A stretch of DNA of 9,335 nt from an uncultured Actinoplanes sp. (lineage in GTDB: Bacteria; Actinomycetota; Actinomycetes; Mycobacteriales; Micromonosporaceae), in contig CAKUMG010000155.1 in NCBI GenBank assembly GCA_934667465.1, positions 1 to 9,335 on the forward strand, in the 5' to 3' direction. Position 1 is the stretch's first letter, and every line of letters starts with the position of its first letter. A model generated the notes under the pieces. It ran no database searches. It was given only the letters and a program-made list of their open reading frames with translations, and was not told the origin of the DNA. Of this stretch, positions 1 to 6,231 are shown piece after piece. The translations under genes and the position numbers were made by a program.

Positions 1-726
1 GCCCGGGCGATCGCCGAGGAGATGCGTCGCACGCTGAGCGCCCCGGCCCCCGACCCGCCGCTGGGCATCGACGCCGACCTGCGCCCCGAGGGCCGCCAGG
101 GTCCGCTGGTGCGCAGCCTCAACGCCTACGCGCAGTACTACGCCCGCTGGTCCAAGGTCTGGGAGGCGCAGGCCCTGCTGCGCGCCCGCTTCGTCTGCGG
201 CGACGAGGAGCTGGGCCGCGAGTTCGAGCAGCTGGCCGACGGCGTCCGCTACCCGGGCGGCGGCCTCACCCGCGAGCAGGTCGTCGAGATCCGCCGGATC
301 AAGGCGCGCGTCGAGACCGAGCGCCTGCCCCGCGGCGCCGACCCGAACACGCACACCAAGCTGGGCCGCGGCGGCCTGGCCGACGTCGAGTGGGCCGTGC
401 AGCTGCTGCAGCTCCGCCACGCGTACGACCTGCCCGGTCTGCGCCGCACCCGCACCCTCGCCGCGCTGCGCGCCGAGGTCGAGGCGGGCGTGGTCGACCG
501 GGTCGACGCGGCGGCCATGGAGGCCGGGTGGACCCTGGCCGCCGAGGTCCGCAACGCGCTGACCCTGGTCCGCGGGCGGCCCACCGACCAGCTCCCGCGG
601 CACGGCGTGGAGCTCGGCGGCGTCGTGCAGCTGCTCGGCGGCGGCGACCCCGGCGAGTTCGTCGACCGCTATCTGCGGCTCACGCGGCGCTCACGTGCGG
701 CCATGGAACGGGTCATGGATGCGTGA
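1..726 (+). CDS. glnE: Bifunctional glutamine synthetase adenylyltransferase/deadenylyltransferase, C-terminal part (5' end outside window)
   Basis: GlnE attaches AMP to, or removes it from, a tyrosine of glutamine synthetase in the cytoplasm and so sets ammonium assimilation to nitrogen status. The reading frame is open from base 1, so the gene enters from the left; the ATG at 22 is internal. What is seen is the second (AT-C) nucleotidyltransferase half. It has the metal-binding GIDADLRPEG motif (bases 64-93), with Asp-x-Asp, followed by the conserved block SLNAYAQYYARWSKVWEAQALLRAR. Further on is the family's GRGGLADVEW motif (bases 364-393; compare KGGxxDIEF in enteric GlnE), which opens the helical C-terminal domain. 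The protein ends normally at TGA 724-726, so only the N-terminal half is missing. The GT39 gene downstream overlaps its last 8 nt. The family call is secure; which half adenylylates is known from E. coli, not from this sequence. Confidence 0.97.
   Translation, partial: ARAIAEEMRRTLSAPAPDPPLGIDADLRPEGRQGPLVRSLNAYAQYYARWSKVWEAQALLRARFVCGDEELGREFEQLADGVRYPGGGLTREQVVEIRRIKARVETERLPRGADPNTHTKLGRGGLADVEWAVQLLQLRHAYDLPGLRRTRTLAALRAEVEAGVVDRVDAAAMEAGWTLAAEVRNALTLVRGRPTDQLPRHGVELGGVVQLLGGGDPGEFVDRYLRLTRRSRAAMERVMDA
705..712 (+). promoter_or_regulatory. Ribosome binding site deciding the GT39 start
   Basis: The purine-rich GGAACGGG inside the 3' end of glnE lies 6 nt before ATG 719. It favours ATG 719 over the in-frame GTG at 695, which would add eight residues and lacks a comparable site. 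It is a moderate match to the Shine-Dalgarno consensus. Confidence 0.5.
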
Positions 727-2131
727 GCTCCCCACGTCCCGGTCGCTGTGGGCCGCGGTGGTGGTCGCCATGCTCGTGCGGCTGCCGTTCGTGTTCACCG
801 GACTGTCCACCGACGAGGGCGGCTACGCGTACGTGGCCCGGCGCTGGGCCGACGGCGACCGGCTCTACGACACCGCGTGGCTCGACCGGCCGCAGGGCTT
901 GCTGCTGACCTACCGGGCGCTGCTGGCGATCGACGGCTCGGGCTGGACGATCCGGGCCGGCATGGTGCTGGCCGGGGCGGTCCTCACCGTCGCCGTGGCG
1001 GCGATCGCCTGGCTGCTGGTGGGGCGGGCCGCCGGTCTCGCCGCCGCGTGGATCTACGCGATCGCGGGCCTCGCGCCGCACCTGGAGGGCATGACCTTCA
1101 ACGGCGAGCTGCTCGCGAGCGTGCCGTCGACCGTGGCGATCGCGCTGGCCGTGTACTGGTGGCGCCGCGAGAAGTCCTGGTGGTGGCTGGCCGGCGCCGG
1201 GCTGCTCGCGGGTGCGGCCCTGACCATGAAACAGTCGGGCATCGACGGGCTCGTCGTCGGCGTGGTGCTGCTGGTCTTCCTGCGTCGCTGGTCCGCGCTG
1301 CTCGTGTTCGGGGCGGCCGCCGTCGTGCCGCTCGCCGCCTCCGCCCTGCACGGGCTGCTCACCGGGTGGTCGTTCTACTGGACCGCGCTGATCGGCTACC
1401 AGCTCGACGCGATGGGCGGCGAGGGGTCCAACGCGTCGACCCGGTGGACGGACCTGGGGCGGCATGCCGGCGACATCGCGCTGGACGTGACGCTGATCCT
1501 GCTGGTGTCGCTGCTCGGCTGGCGGCGGCTCGACCGGGGTGGGCGGTGGATCCTCGGCGGCTGGCTGCTCGCCGGGTTCCTCGGCATCAACCTCGGCGGG
1601 TCGTACTGGCCGCACTACTTCGTCCAGCCTTACCCCGCGCTCGTGGTGCTGGCCGCGGCGGCGGTGACCGGGCTGCACGTCGCCTGGCGGCGGTGGGCGC
1701 TGGGCGCGGTGCTGGTGCTGCCCACGCTGGTGTGGCTCGCGGCGCTGGTGCCGATGCCGGCGCAGCGGCGGGCGGAGACCATCCCGTACGACGCCCTGGC
1801 GCGCCGCGACGACCGGATCGCCGCGGTGATCGGCGCGTCCACGGCCCCGGGCGACCGGATCTACGTGCTGGAGTCGGAGGCCTACCTGTACTTCGCGGCG
1901 GACCGGGTGTCGCCGTACCGGTACCTGTGGGGCAAGCCGATCGACAAGATCCCAGAGGCGCTGCCGGAGCTGCGGGCGATGCTGGCGTCGCCGGAGCGTC
2001 CCGAGCTGGTGCTGCTGGACACGCCGCCGGCCGCGGTCGACCCGAGCGGGGGCATCGCGGCGGACCTCGCCGTGTACTACCGGCCGGAGACGACGGTCGA
2101 GGGCGTGCCGATCCTGCGGGCGGTCCGGTGA
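719..2131 (+). CDS. GT39/ArnT-like membrane glycosyltransferase (GT-C fold)
   Basis: This 470-residue membrane protein probably transfers a sugar from a polyprenyl-phosphate donor to an acceptor outside the membrane. Hydrophobic segments run from about residue 11 to 346 (roughly eleven). They are followed by a soluble tail of about 120 residues, a layout typical of PMT/ArnT-like enzymes. The first outer loop carries the acidic TDEGGYAYVARRWADG motif (residues 31-46). The D32-E33 pair sits where GT-C enzymes keep the catalytic acid. The Y-x-H-Y-F-V-Q-P-Y-P stretch near 297-306 resembles the H-Y-F-x-Q-x-x-P motif of GT39/GT83 proteins. The start is ATG 719, overlapping the glnE stop by 8 nt, so translation is probably coupled. 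The stop shares four bases (GTGA) with the next gene. Donor and acceptor cannot be read from the sequence; a mannose donor is only inferred from the neighbours. Confidence 0.85.
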   Translation: MRELPTSRSLWAAVVVAMLVRLPFVFTGLSTDEGGYAYVARRWADGDRLYDTAWLDRPQGLLLTYRALLAIDGSGWTIRAGMVLAGAVLTVAVAAIAWLLVGRAAGLAAAWIYAIAGLAPHLEGMTFNGELLASVPSTVAIALAVYWWRREKSWWWLAGAGLLAGAALTMKQSGIDGLVVGVVLLVFLRRWSALLVFGAAAVVPLAASALHGLLTGWSFYWTALIGYQLDAMGGEGSNASTRWTDLGRHAGDIALDVTLILLVSLLGWRRLDRGGRWILGGWLLAGFLGINLGGSYWPHYFVQPYPALVVLAAAAVTGLHVAWRRWALGAVLVLPTLVWLAALVPMPAQRRAETIPYDALARRDDRIAAVIGASTAPGDRIYVLESEAYLYFAADRVSPYRYLWGKPIDKIPEALPELRAMLASPERPELVLLDTPPAAVDPSGGIAADLAVYYRPETTVEGVPILRAVR

Positions 2132-3585
2132 CCGCGGCGCGCGTGCGCTGGCTGGGGTTCGCCGGATCGGTGTGCTGCGCCGCGGACGCCGTGCTGTTCG
2201 GCGCGCCGACGTGGATCCGGCGGGGCGTGTCGGTGGCGAGCATCCTGCGGGGGCCCGACGGCGTACTGATCATGCTGCTCTGGATCGCCGGCCTCGCCGC
2301 CCTGTGCGCGGCGTGGTGGCTGGGGCGCCGGCTCGACGTCACGAGCGGGTGGATCCGTGCGACGGCGGCGCTGTGGGTGGTGCCGCTGCTGGCCGTGCCG
2401 CCGCTGGCCAGCCGGGACATGTACGCGTACGCCTGCCAGGGGAGCCTGTTCGACGCCGGCCTGAACCCGTCGGTCGACCCGCTGTCGGCGCTGCCCTGCC
2501 CGTGGATCGAGTCGGTGTCGGTGGTGTGGCGTGACACACCCACCCCGTACGGGCCGGTGTGGATCATGCTTGCCGGGCTGGCGGCCTCGTTCGGGTCGCA
2601 GGCCGTGGCGCTGGGGATCTTCCGGGTGTACGAGGTGCTGGCGCTGCTCGGTCTCGCCCTGGTGCTGCCCGCGCTGGCCCGCCGCACCGGGGTGTCCGCG
2701 GAGCGGGCGCTGTGGCTGGTGCTGTGCTGCCCGCTGGTCCTGGTGCACCTGATCGCCGGGGGGCACAACGACACGCTCGCGATGCTGCTGCTGGTCGCGG
2801 GGCTGGTCCTGGTGCTCGGGCGGAGCTGGCGGCCGGTGCTCGCGGGCGGTGTGCTGCTGGGTGCGGCGGTGCTGGTCAAGGCGACGCTCGGGGTCGTGCT
2901 GCCGTTCGCCGCGCTGCTCGCCGCCGGGGGCTTCCGCGCGCTGTTCCCCGGCCGCGGGGGCGTAGATCGGGGGGCGCTGCGCCGAGGCGTCGATCGCGGG
3001 GCGCTGGGCCGAGGCGTCGATCGCGGGGCGCTGGGCCGGGTCGCGGCCGTGACCGGGGGAGCGGTCGCCGCGCTGGTGGGGCTGTCGCTGGCGTCGGGTC
3101 TCGGGTTCGGCTGGCTGACGGCGCTGTCCGGCGCGGGGGAGTCCCGCAGCTGGACGTCGCCGCCCACGGCGGCCGGCATCGCGGTGAACGCGGTCGGCAA
3201 GTGGTTCGGAGCGTCGATCGACGTCGTGCCCGCGGCCCGGAACGTCGCGTTCGTGCTGCTCGCGGTCGCGCTGGTGACGATCTGGTGGCGGTTCCGCGAC
3301 GGCGACGCCCTCTACGGCGCCGGGCTGGCCCTGCTCGCGGTCATCTTCCTCGCGCCGATCACCCAGCCCTGGTACCTGTTCTGGATCGTGGTGCTGTGGG
3401 CGGTCGCCCCGGCCGGTCCGCCACGCTGGTTCCTGATCACCGTGGTGGCCGTGATGTTCCTGATCCTGCCGAACGGGGACGGGGCCTGGAAGCCGCTGCA
3501 GGTGCCGCTCGCGTTCGCGGTGACCGGGCTGGCGGGATGGCTGGCGTGGCGGTCCGTGCGATGGCTGCGGGAGCCCGTCCCGTGA
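2128..3585 (+). CDS. mptB: Polyprenol-phosphomannose-dependent alpha-1,6-mannosyltransferase, MptB type (first tandem copy)
   Basis: MptA/MptB enzymes extend the alpha-1,6-mannan backbone of lipomannan outside the plasma membrane, using polyprenyl-phosphomannose. This 485-residue polytopic protein shows the family landmarks in order: SRDMYAYACQG (95-105, with D97 as probable catalytic acid in the first outer loop), TPYGP (139-143), GGHNDTLAM (211-219), VKATLG (250-255), WTSPPTAAG (342-350) and TQPWYLFW (412-419). It aligns along its length with the next gene, so the two are tandem paralogues. The GTG start at 2128 shares GTGA with the upstream stop and has no clear Shine-Dalgarno sequence, which points to translational coupling. 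Residues 278-304, between membrane segments, are three copies of a nine-residue GVDRGAL(R/G)R unit not expected in the family. The symbol is at family level; whether this copy starts or extends the chain is unknown. Confidence 0.88.
   Translation: MTAARVRWLGFAGSVCCAADAVLFGAPTWIRRGVSVASILRGPDGVLIMLLWIAGLAALCAAWWLGRRLDVTSGWIRATAALWVVPLLAVPPLASRDMYAYACQGSLFDAGLNPSVDPLSALPCPWIESVSVVWRDTPTPYGPVWIMLAGLAASFGSQAVALGIFRVYEVLALLGLALVLPALARRTGVSAERALWLVLCCPLVLVHLIAGGHNDTLAMLLLVAGLVLVLGRSWRPVLAGGVLLGAAVLVKATLGVVLPFAALLAAGGFRALFPGRGGVDRGALRRGVDRGALGRGVDRGALGRVAAVTGGAVAALVGLSLASGLGFGWLTALSGAGESRSWTSPPTAAGIAVNAVGKWFGASIDVVPAARNVAFVLLAVALVTIWWRFRDGDALYGAGLALLAVIFLAPITQPWYLFWIVVLWAVAPAGPPRWFLITVVAVMFLILPNGDGAWKPLQVPLAFAVTGLAGWLAWRSVRWLREPVP
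2959..3039 (+). repeat. In-frame tandem repeat, 3 x 27 bp, within mptB copy 1
   Basis: Three adjoining 27-base units lie at 2959-2985, 2986-3012 and 3013-3039. Units 2 and 3 differ only in the last base; unit 1 differs from unit 2 at three positions. They encode GVDRGALRR, GVDRGALGR and GVDRGALGR. The length is a multiple of three, so the frame is kept. Three positive charges per unit suggest a cytoplasmic loop by the positive-inside rule. Units 2 and 3 each contain the palindrome CGATCG. Confidence 0.93.
3569..3573 (+). promoter_or_regulatory. Ribosome binding site for mptB copy 2
   Basis: GGGAG lies 8 nt before the GTG at 3582, inside the end of the first copy. It supports GTG 3582 as the start, and it is a better site than anything before the GTG at 2128. 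Confidence 0.6.
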
Positions 3586-5003
3586 GGGTCACGCCGGCGC
3601 TGATCCGGTGGGGTGGGCTGGCCGGCAGTGCCGCCACCGCGGGCGCGGCGTGGCTCGGCGGGGCGGGATTCGAGCGGCTGCCCAGCGTGAACCCGGGCAC
3701 GCTGCTCAGCGGGCAGCGCGGGGTGCTGCTGCCGGTGCTGTGGGTGGCGGGCACGGCGGCGCTGATCCTGGCGTGGTGGTTCGGGCGGCACGTCGTGCCC
3801 TCGGTCCGGTGGGCGGTCGTCACGGTGGGGCTCTGGTTCCTGCCCGTGCTGGCGTTCCTGCCGCTGGGCAGCGCGGACGTGTACTCGTACGCGTGTCAGG
3901 GCTGGGTCCAGCATGCGGGAGGTGATCCGTACGGCGGGGGTGTGGGCGGGTCCGGGTGCCCGTGGCTGGGCTCGGTGGACCGGACGTGGGCGAGCTCGCC
4001 GGCGCCGTACGGGCCGTTCTATCTGCTGCTCTCCGGGTGGGCGGCGGCTGCCGCCGGCTCTTCGCTGCCCGCTGTCATCGTGGGGTTGCGGGTCATCGCG
4101 CTGCTCGGGCTCGCGTTGCTCGCGGCGGGGTTGCCTGTGCTCGCGCGGCGTGCGGGCGGGTTGCCGGGGCTCGCGGGGGATGCGGGCGGGCTTGCGGGGC
4201 GTGCGGGCGCCGACCCGGCGAAGGCTGTGTGGGTCGTGCTGGCCTGCCCGATCGTAGCGATACACATGGTCTCCGGCGCGCACAACGACGCGGTGATGAT
4301 GGGGCTGATCGTGGCCGGTCTGGCGGTGGTGGTCCGCTGGCCGCGGCTGTTGTGGGCCGGGGGTGCCGCGCTGGGCCTGGCCGTGGCGGTGAAGGCGACC
4401 GCGGTGGTGGTCATCCCGTTCGCCGTACTGCTCGTCTCGCGCGACTGGCGGCGGCTGTGGCGTCCGGCGGTGCCGATCCTGGGCGGCGCGCTCGGGGCCC
4501 TCGGCGTCGTGTCGCTGCTGTCGGGCCGCGGCGTGGGCTGGATCGGGGGGCTGCTGCGCAGCGGCGACACCGTGGCGTGGACGTCGCCGCCGACCGCGGT
4601 GGGGCTGACGATCGAGCTGGCCACCGGCTACGACGCGGTGCCGGTGACGCGCGCGCTCGGCGTCGCCCTGCTGGCCGTCGTGCTGGTCGTGCTGTTCTTC
4701 CGGTGCCTGCGGCGCGGTGACCCGCTCGGCCACGCGGGGCTGGCACTGGCCGCGACGGTGGTGTGTGCGCCCGTCTTCCACCCCTGGTACGCGCTGTGGC
4801 CGCTCGCGGTCCTGGCGGCGGTGCGGGCGGAGAGCCGGTGGCTGCTCGGGTTGTGCGCGTTCGCGGCCACGCTGACGTTGCCGGCCGGCTACAACTGGGC
4901 GCTGTTCACCCGGGTGCCCGGGGCGGTGCTGATGACCTGCGCGGTGGTCGTGCTCGTGGTGGTCGCGACCCGTCGGCGCGCTGCTCGTAGGGTGGTCGCG
5001 TGA
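3582..5003 (+). CDS. mptB: Polyprenol-phosphomannose-dependent alpha-1,6-mannosyltransferase, MptB type (second tandem copy)
   Basis: This is a 473-residue polytopic paralogue of the preceding gene with the same landmarks: SADVYSYACQG (97-107, D99 as probable catalytic acid), APYGP (141-145), GAHNDAVMM (232-240), VKATAV (270-275), WTSPPTAVG (333-341) and HPWYALW (400-406). By family analogy it extends alpha-1,6-mannan outside the membrane. The two copies are clearly diverged: the stretch after the first acidic motif reads GGDPYGGGVGGSG here and GLNPSVDPLSALP in copy 1. They may therefore differ in acceptor or chain length, as MptA and MptB do in mycobacteria and corynebacteria. The start is GTG 3582, sharing GTGA with the upstream stop and backed by GGGAG 8 nt before it. 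A Gly/Ala-rich decapeptide duplication sits at residues 191-210, in the loop before the HND motif. The 3' end holds a probable promoter for the next gene. Confidence 0.88.
   Translation: MRVTPALIRWGGLAGSAATAGAAWLGGAGFERLPSVNPGTLLSGQRGVLLPVLWVAGTAALILAWWFGRHVVPSVRWAVVTVGLWFLPVLAFLPLGSADVYSYACQGWVQHAGGDPYGGGVGGSGCPWLGSVDRTWASSPAPYGPFYLLLSGWAAAAAGSSLPAVIVGLRVIALLGLALLAAGLPVLARRAGGLPGLAGDAGGLAGRAGADPAKAVWVVLACPIVAIHMVSGAHNDAVMMGLIVAGLAVVVRWPRLLWAGGAALGLAVAVKATAVVVIPFAVLLVSRDWRRLWRPAVPILGGALGALGVVSLLSGRGVGWIGGLLRSGDTVAWTSPPTAVGLTIELATGYDAVPVTRALGVALLAVVLVVLFFRCLRRGDPLGHAGLALAATVVCAPVFHPWYALWPLAVLAAVRAESRWLLGLCAFAATLTLPAGYNWALFTRVPGAVLMTCAVVVLVVVATRRRAARRVVA
4152..4211 (+). repeat. Imperfect in-frame 2 x 30 bp repeat in mptB copy 2
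   Basis: Two adjoining 30-base units encode AGGLPGLAGD and AGGLAGRAGA. The DNA units match at about 23 of 30 positions when compared one base earlier (4151-4180 against 4181-4210). A third partial TGCGGGCG begins at 4202. The segment lies between hydrophobic segments and looks like a low-complexity loop expansion. It is at a different place from the repeat in copy 1. Confidence 0.6.
4988..4993 (+). promoter_or_regulatory. Probable -10 element of a leaderless promoter for the GT87 gene
   Basis: TAGGGT matches the actinobacterial TANNNT -10 pattern and ends 6 nt before GTG 5000. Transcription would thus start at or next to the first base of the start codon. No TTGACA-like -35 is visible. The same hexamer occurs at 9298, 7 nt before another start codon. 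Confidence 0.5.
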
Positions 5004-6202
5004 CCCGCCGGATCCTGCTCCTCGTCGTCCTGGGCGCCGCGGCGGCTGCGCTGCTCGCCTGGTCGGCCGTGTTCCACTTCTACTTCGACTCCGGCGTGTA
5101 CGCGGGGGCGGTGCGCCACTGGTTCCGTGACGGCGGGCTCGTCTACGACTATCTGCTGCCCGGGACCCCGTACGGCTTCACCTATCCGCCCTTCGCCGGT
5201 CTGCTCATGGCGCCCATGGCGGTGCTGCCGCTCGGCGCTGTCCAGGCGCTCGCGTCGATCGCCACCGTGCTGGTGACCGTGCTGGTGATGTGGTGGTTCG
5301 CCGAGCCGGTGATCCGGCGCAACGGCTGGCGGCCGGGCTACGCGCTGGCGGTCCTGTCGTTACTGGCGCTCATCTTCGAGCCGGTGCGCGAGACGTTCGG
5401 CTTCGGCCAGGTCAACATGCTGCTGCTGGCGCTCGTGGCCTTCGACGTCCTGTTCGGCGTGGCCCGCGACCGCAAGTGGGCGGGCGTGGGCATCGGCCTG
5501 GCCGTGGCGATCAAGCTGACCCCCGGCGTGTTCCTGCTCTACCTGCTGGTGACCCGCCGCTGGCGGGCGCTGTGTGTAGCGCTGAGCACGGCGGCGGCCG
5601 CCACGCTGCTGCCCGCGGCGATCTGGCCGGACGCCTCCCGCGAGTTCTGGACCGCCGCGCTCTGGGACACCAACCGGGTCGGCGACCTCGCGTACGTCTC
5701 CAACCAGTCGCTGCGCGGCATGCTCGCCCGGTTCCCGGCCGACCAGGTCGAGTCGCTGCTGTGGATCGGATGCGTGCTGCTCACGCTGGGATTGTGGGCG
5801 TGGCGGGTGCGCCGCGCCGACCCGCTGAGCGCGCTCGCCCTGACCGGCATCCTCAGCCTGCTGCTCAGCCCGGTGACCTGGGTGCACCACTGCGTCTGGC
5901 TGCTGCCCGCGCTGGTCCGCTGCCTGGAGCTGTGGCCTTCGCGCCGGGGCTGGGCGTGGACCGGTGCCGGAATCTTCGCCCTGCTCAGCTCGCGGGCGAC
6001 GTTCCTGTACGAGTTCGGGCCGCGCCCGCCGCTGGCGATGATCGGCAGCAACCTGTACGTGTGGTCGGGGCTCGCGCTGCTCGCCTGGCTGCCGCTGAGC
6101 GCCGGCCCGCCCCGGCACGCAGCAGGCGACGCGCCGGAACAGTCCCATGAGCAGGGGACCGCCAAGATCACGAAACCCGGCGTTTCCCCGGCGGCCACGT
6201 GA
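5000..6202 (+). CDS. GT87 (DUF2029) polyprenol-phosphomannose-dependent alpha-1,2-mannosyltransferase-like protein
   Basis: GT87 enzymes such as mycobacterial PimE and Rv2181 add alpha-1,2-linked mannose outside the membrane from polyprenyl-phosphomannose. This 400-residue polytopic protein has the family features. They are an acidic residue in the first outer loop (FDSGVYAGA, D30), YGFTYPPFAGLLMAPMAVLP (58-77), FGFGQVNMLLLAL (133-145), GIGLAVAIKLTPG (164-176), NQSLRGMLARF (235-245) and LLSPVTWVHHCVW (288-300). The length is usual, and the last 30 or so residues are a hydrophilic tail. The GTG start shares GTGA with the previous stop; a TAGGGT 6 nt upstream suggests it can also be transcribed alone as a leaderless message. 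Codon 121 is TTA, the only in-frame TTA I found in the window. Next to two alpha-1,6 enzymes it probably adds alpha-1,2 branches, but a PimE-like capping role is equally possible. Confidence 0.9.
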   Translation: MTRRILLLVVLGAAAAALLAWSAVFHFYFDSGVYAGAVRHWFRDGGLVYDYLLPGTPYGFTYPPFAGLLMAPMAVLPLGAVQALASIATVLVTVLVMWWFAEPVIRRNGWRPGYALAVLSLLALIFEPVRETFGFGQVNMLLLALVAFDVLFGVARDRKWAGVGIGLAVAIKLTPGVFLLYLLVTRRWRALCVALSTAAAATLLPAAIWPDASREFWTAALWDTNRVGDLAYVSNQSLRGMLARFPADQVESLLWIGCVLLTLGLWAWRVRRADPLSALALTGILSLLLSPVTWVHHCVWLLPALVRCLELWPSRRGWAWTGAGIFALLSSRATFLYEFGPRPPLAMIGSNLYVWSGLALLAWLPLSAGPPRHAAGDAPEQSHEQGTAKITKPGVSPAAT

Positions 6203-6231
6203 GCGTCCGGTGCGCGCCGTAGGCATGCACC

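Noticed and set aside
695..718. GTG 695 as the start of the GT39 gene
   Set aside because: It adds eight residues and deepens the overlap with glnE. ATG 719 has a ribosome site at a good distance and a normal short overlap.
748..2127. Long + strand frame running upstream of the first mptB gene
   Set aside because: The real protein begins at GTG 2128. Upstream the frame is an Arg/Ala/Gly-rich shadow of the GT39 gene.
2959..3039. The 27-bp repeats as a CRISPR array or site-specific recombination site
   Set aside because: The units adjoin without spacers and keep the reading frame within a membrane enzyme, so this is an in-gene tandem duplication.
1587..3200. 537-codon open frame on the - strand
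   Set aside because: It is of Ser/Pro/Thr/Arg-rich low-complexity composition, lies opposite the two glycosyltransferase genes with clear motifs, and shows no domain signal.
6160..6196. CCGCC/GGCGG arms with an inner AAAC/GTTT pair near the end of the GT87 gene, as a terminator
   Set aside because: The arms are short, far apart and inside coding sequence, with no T-run. This is expected by chance at this GC content.
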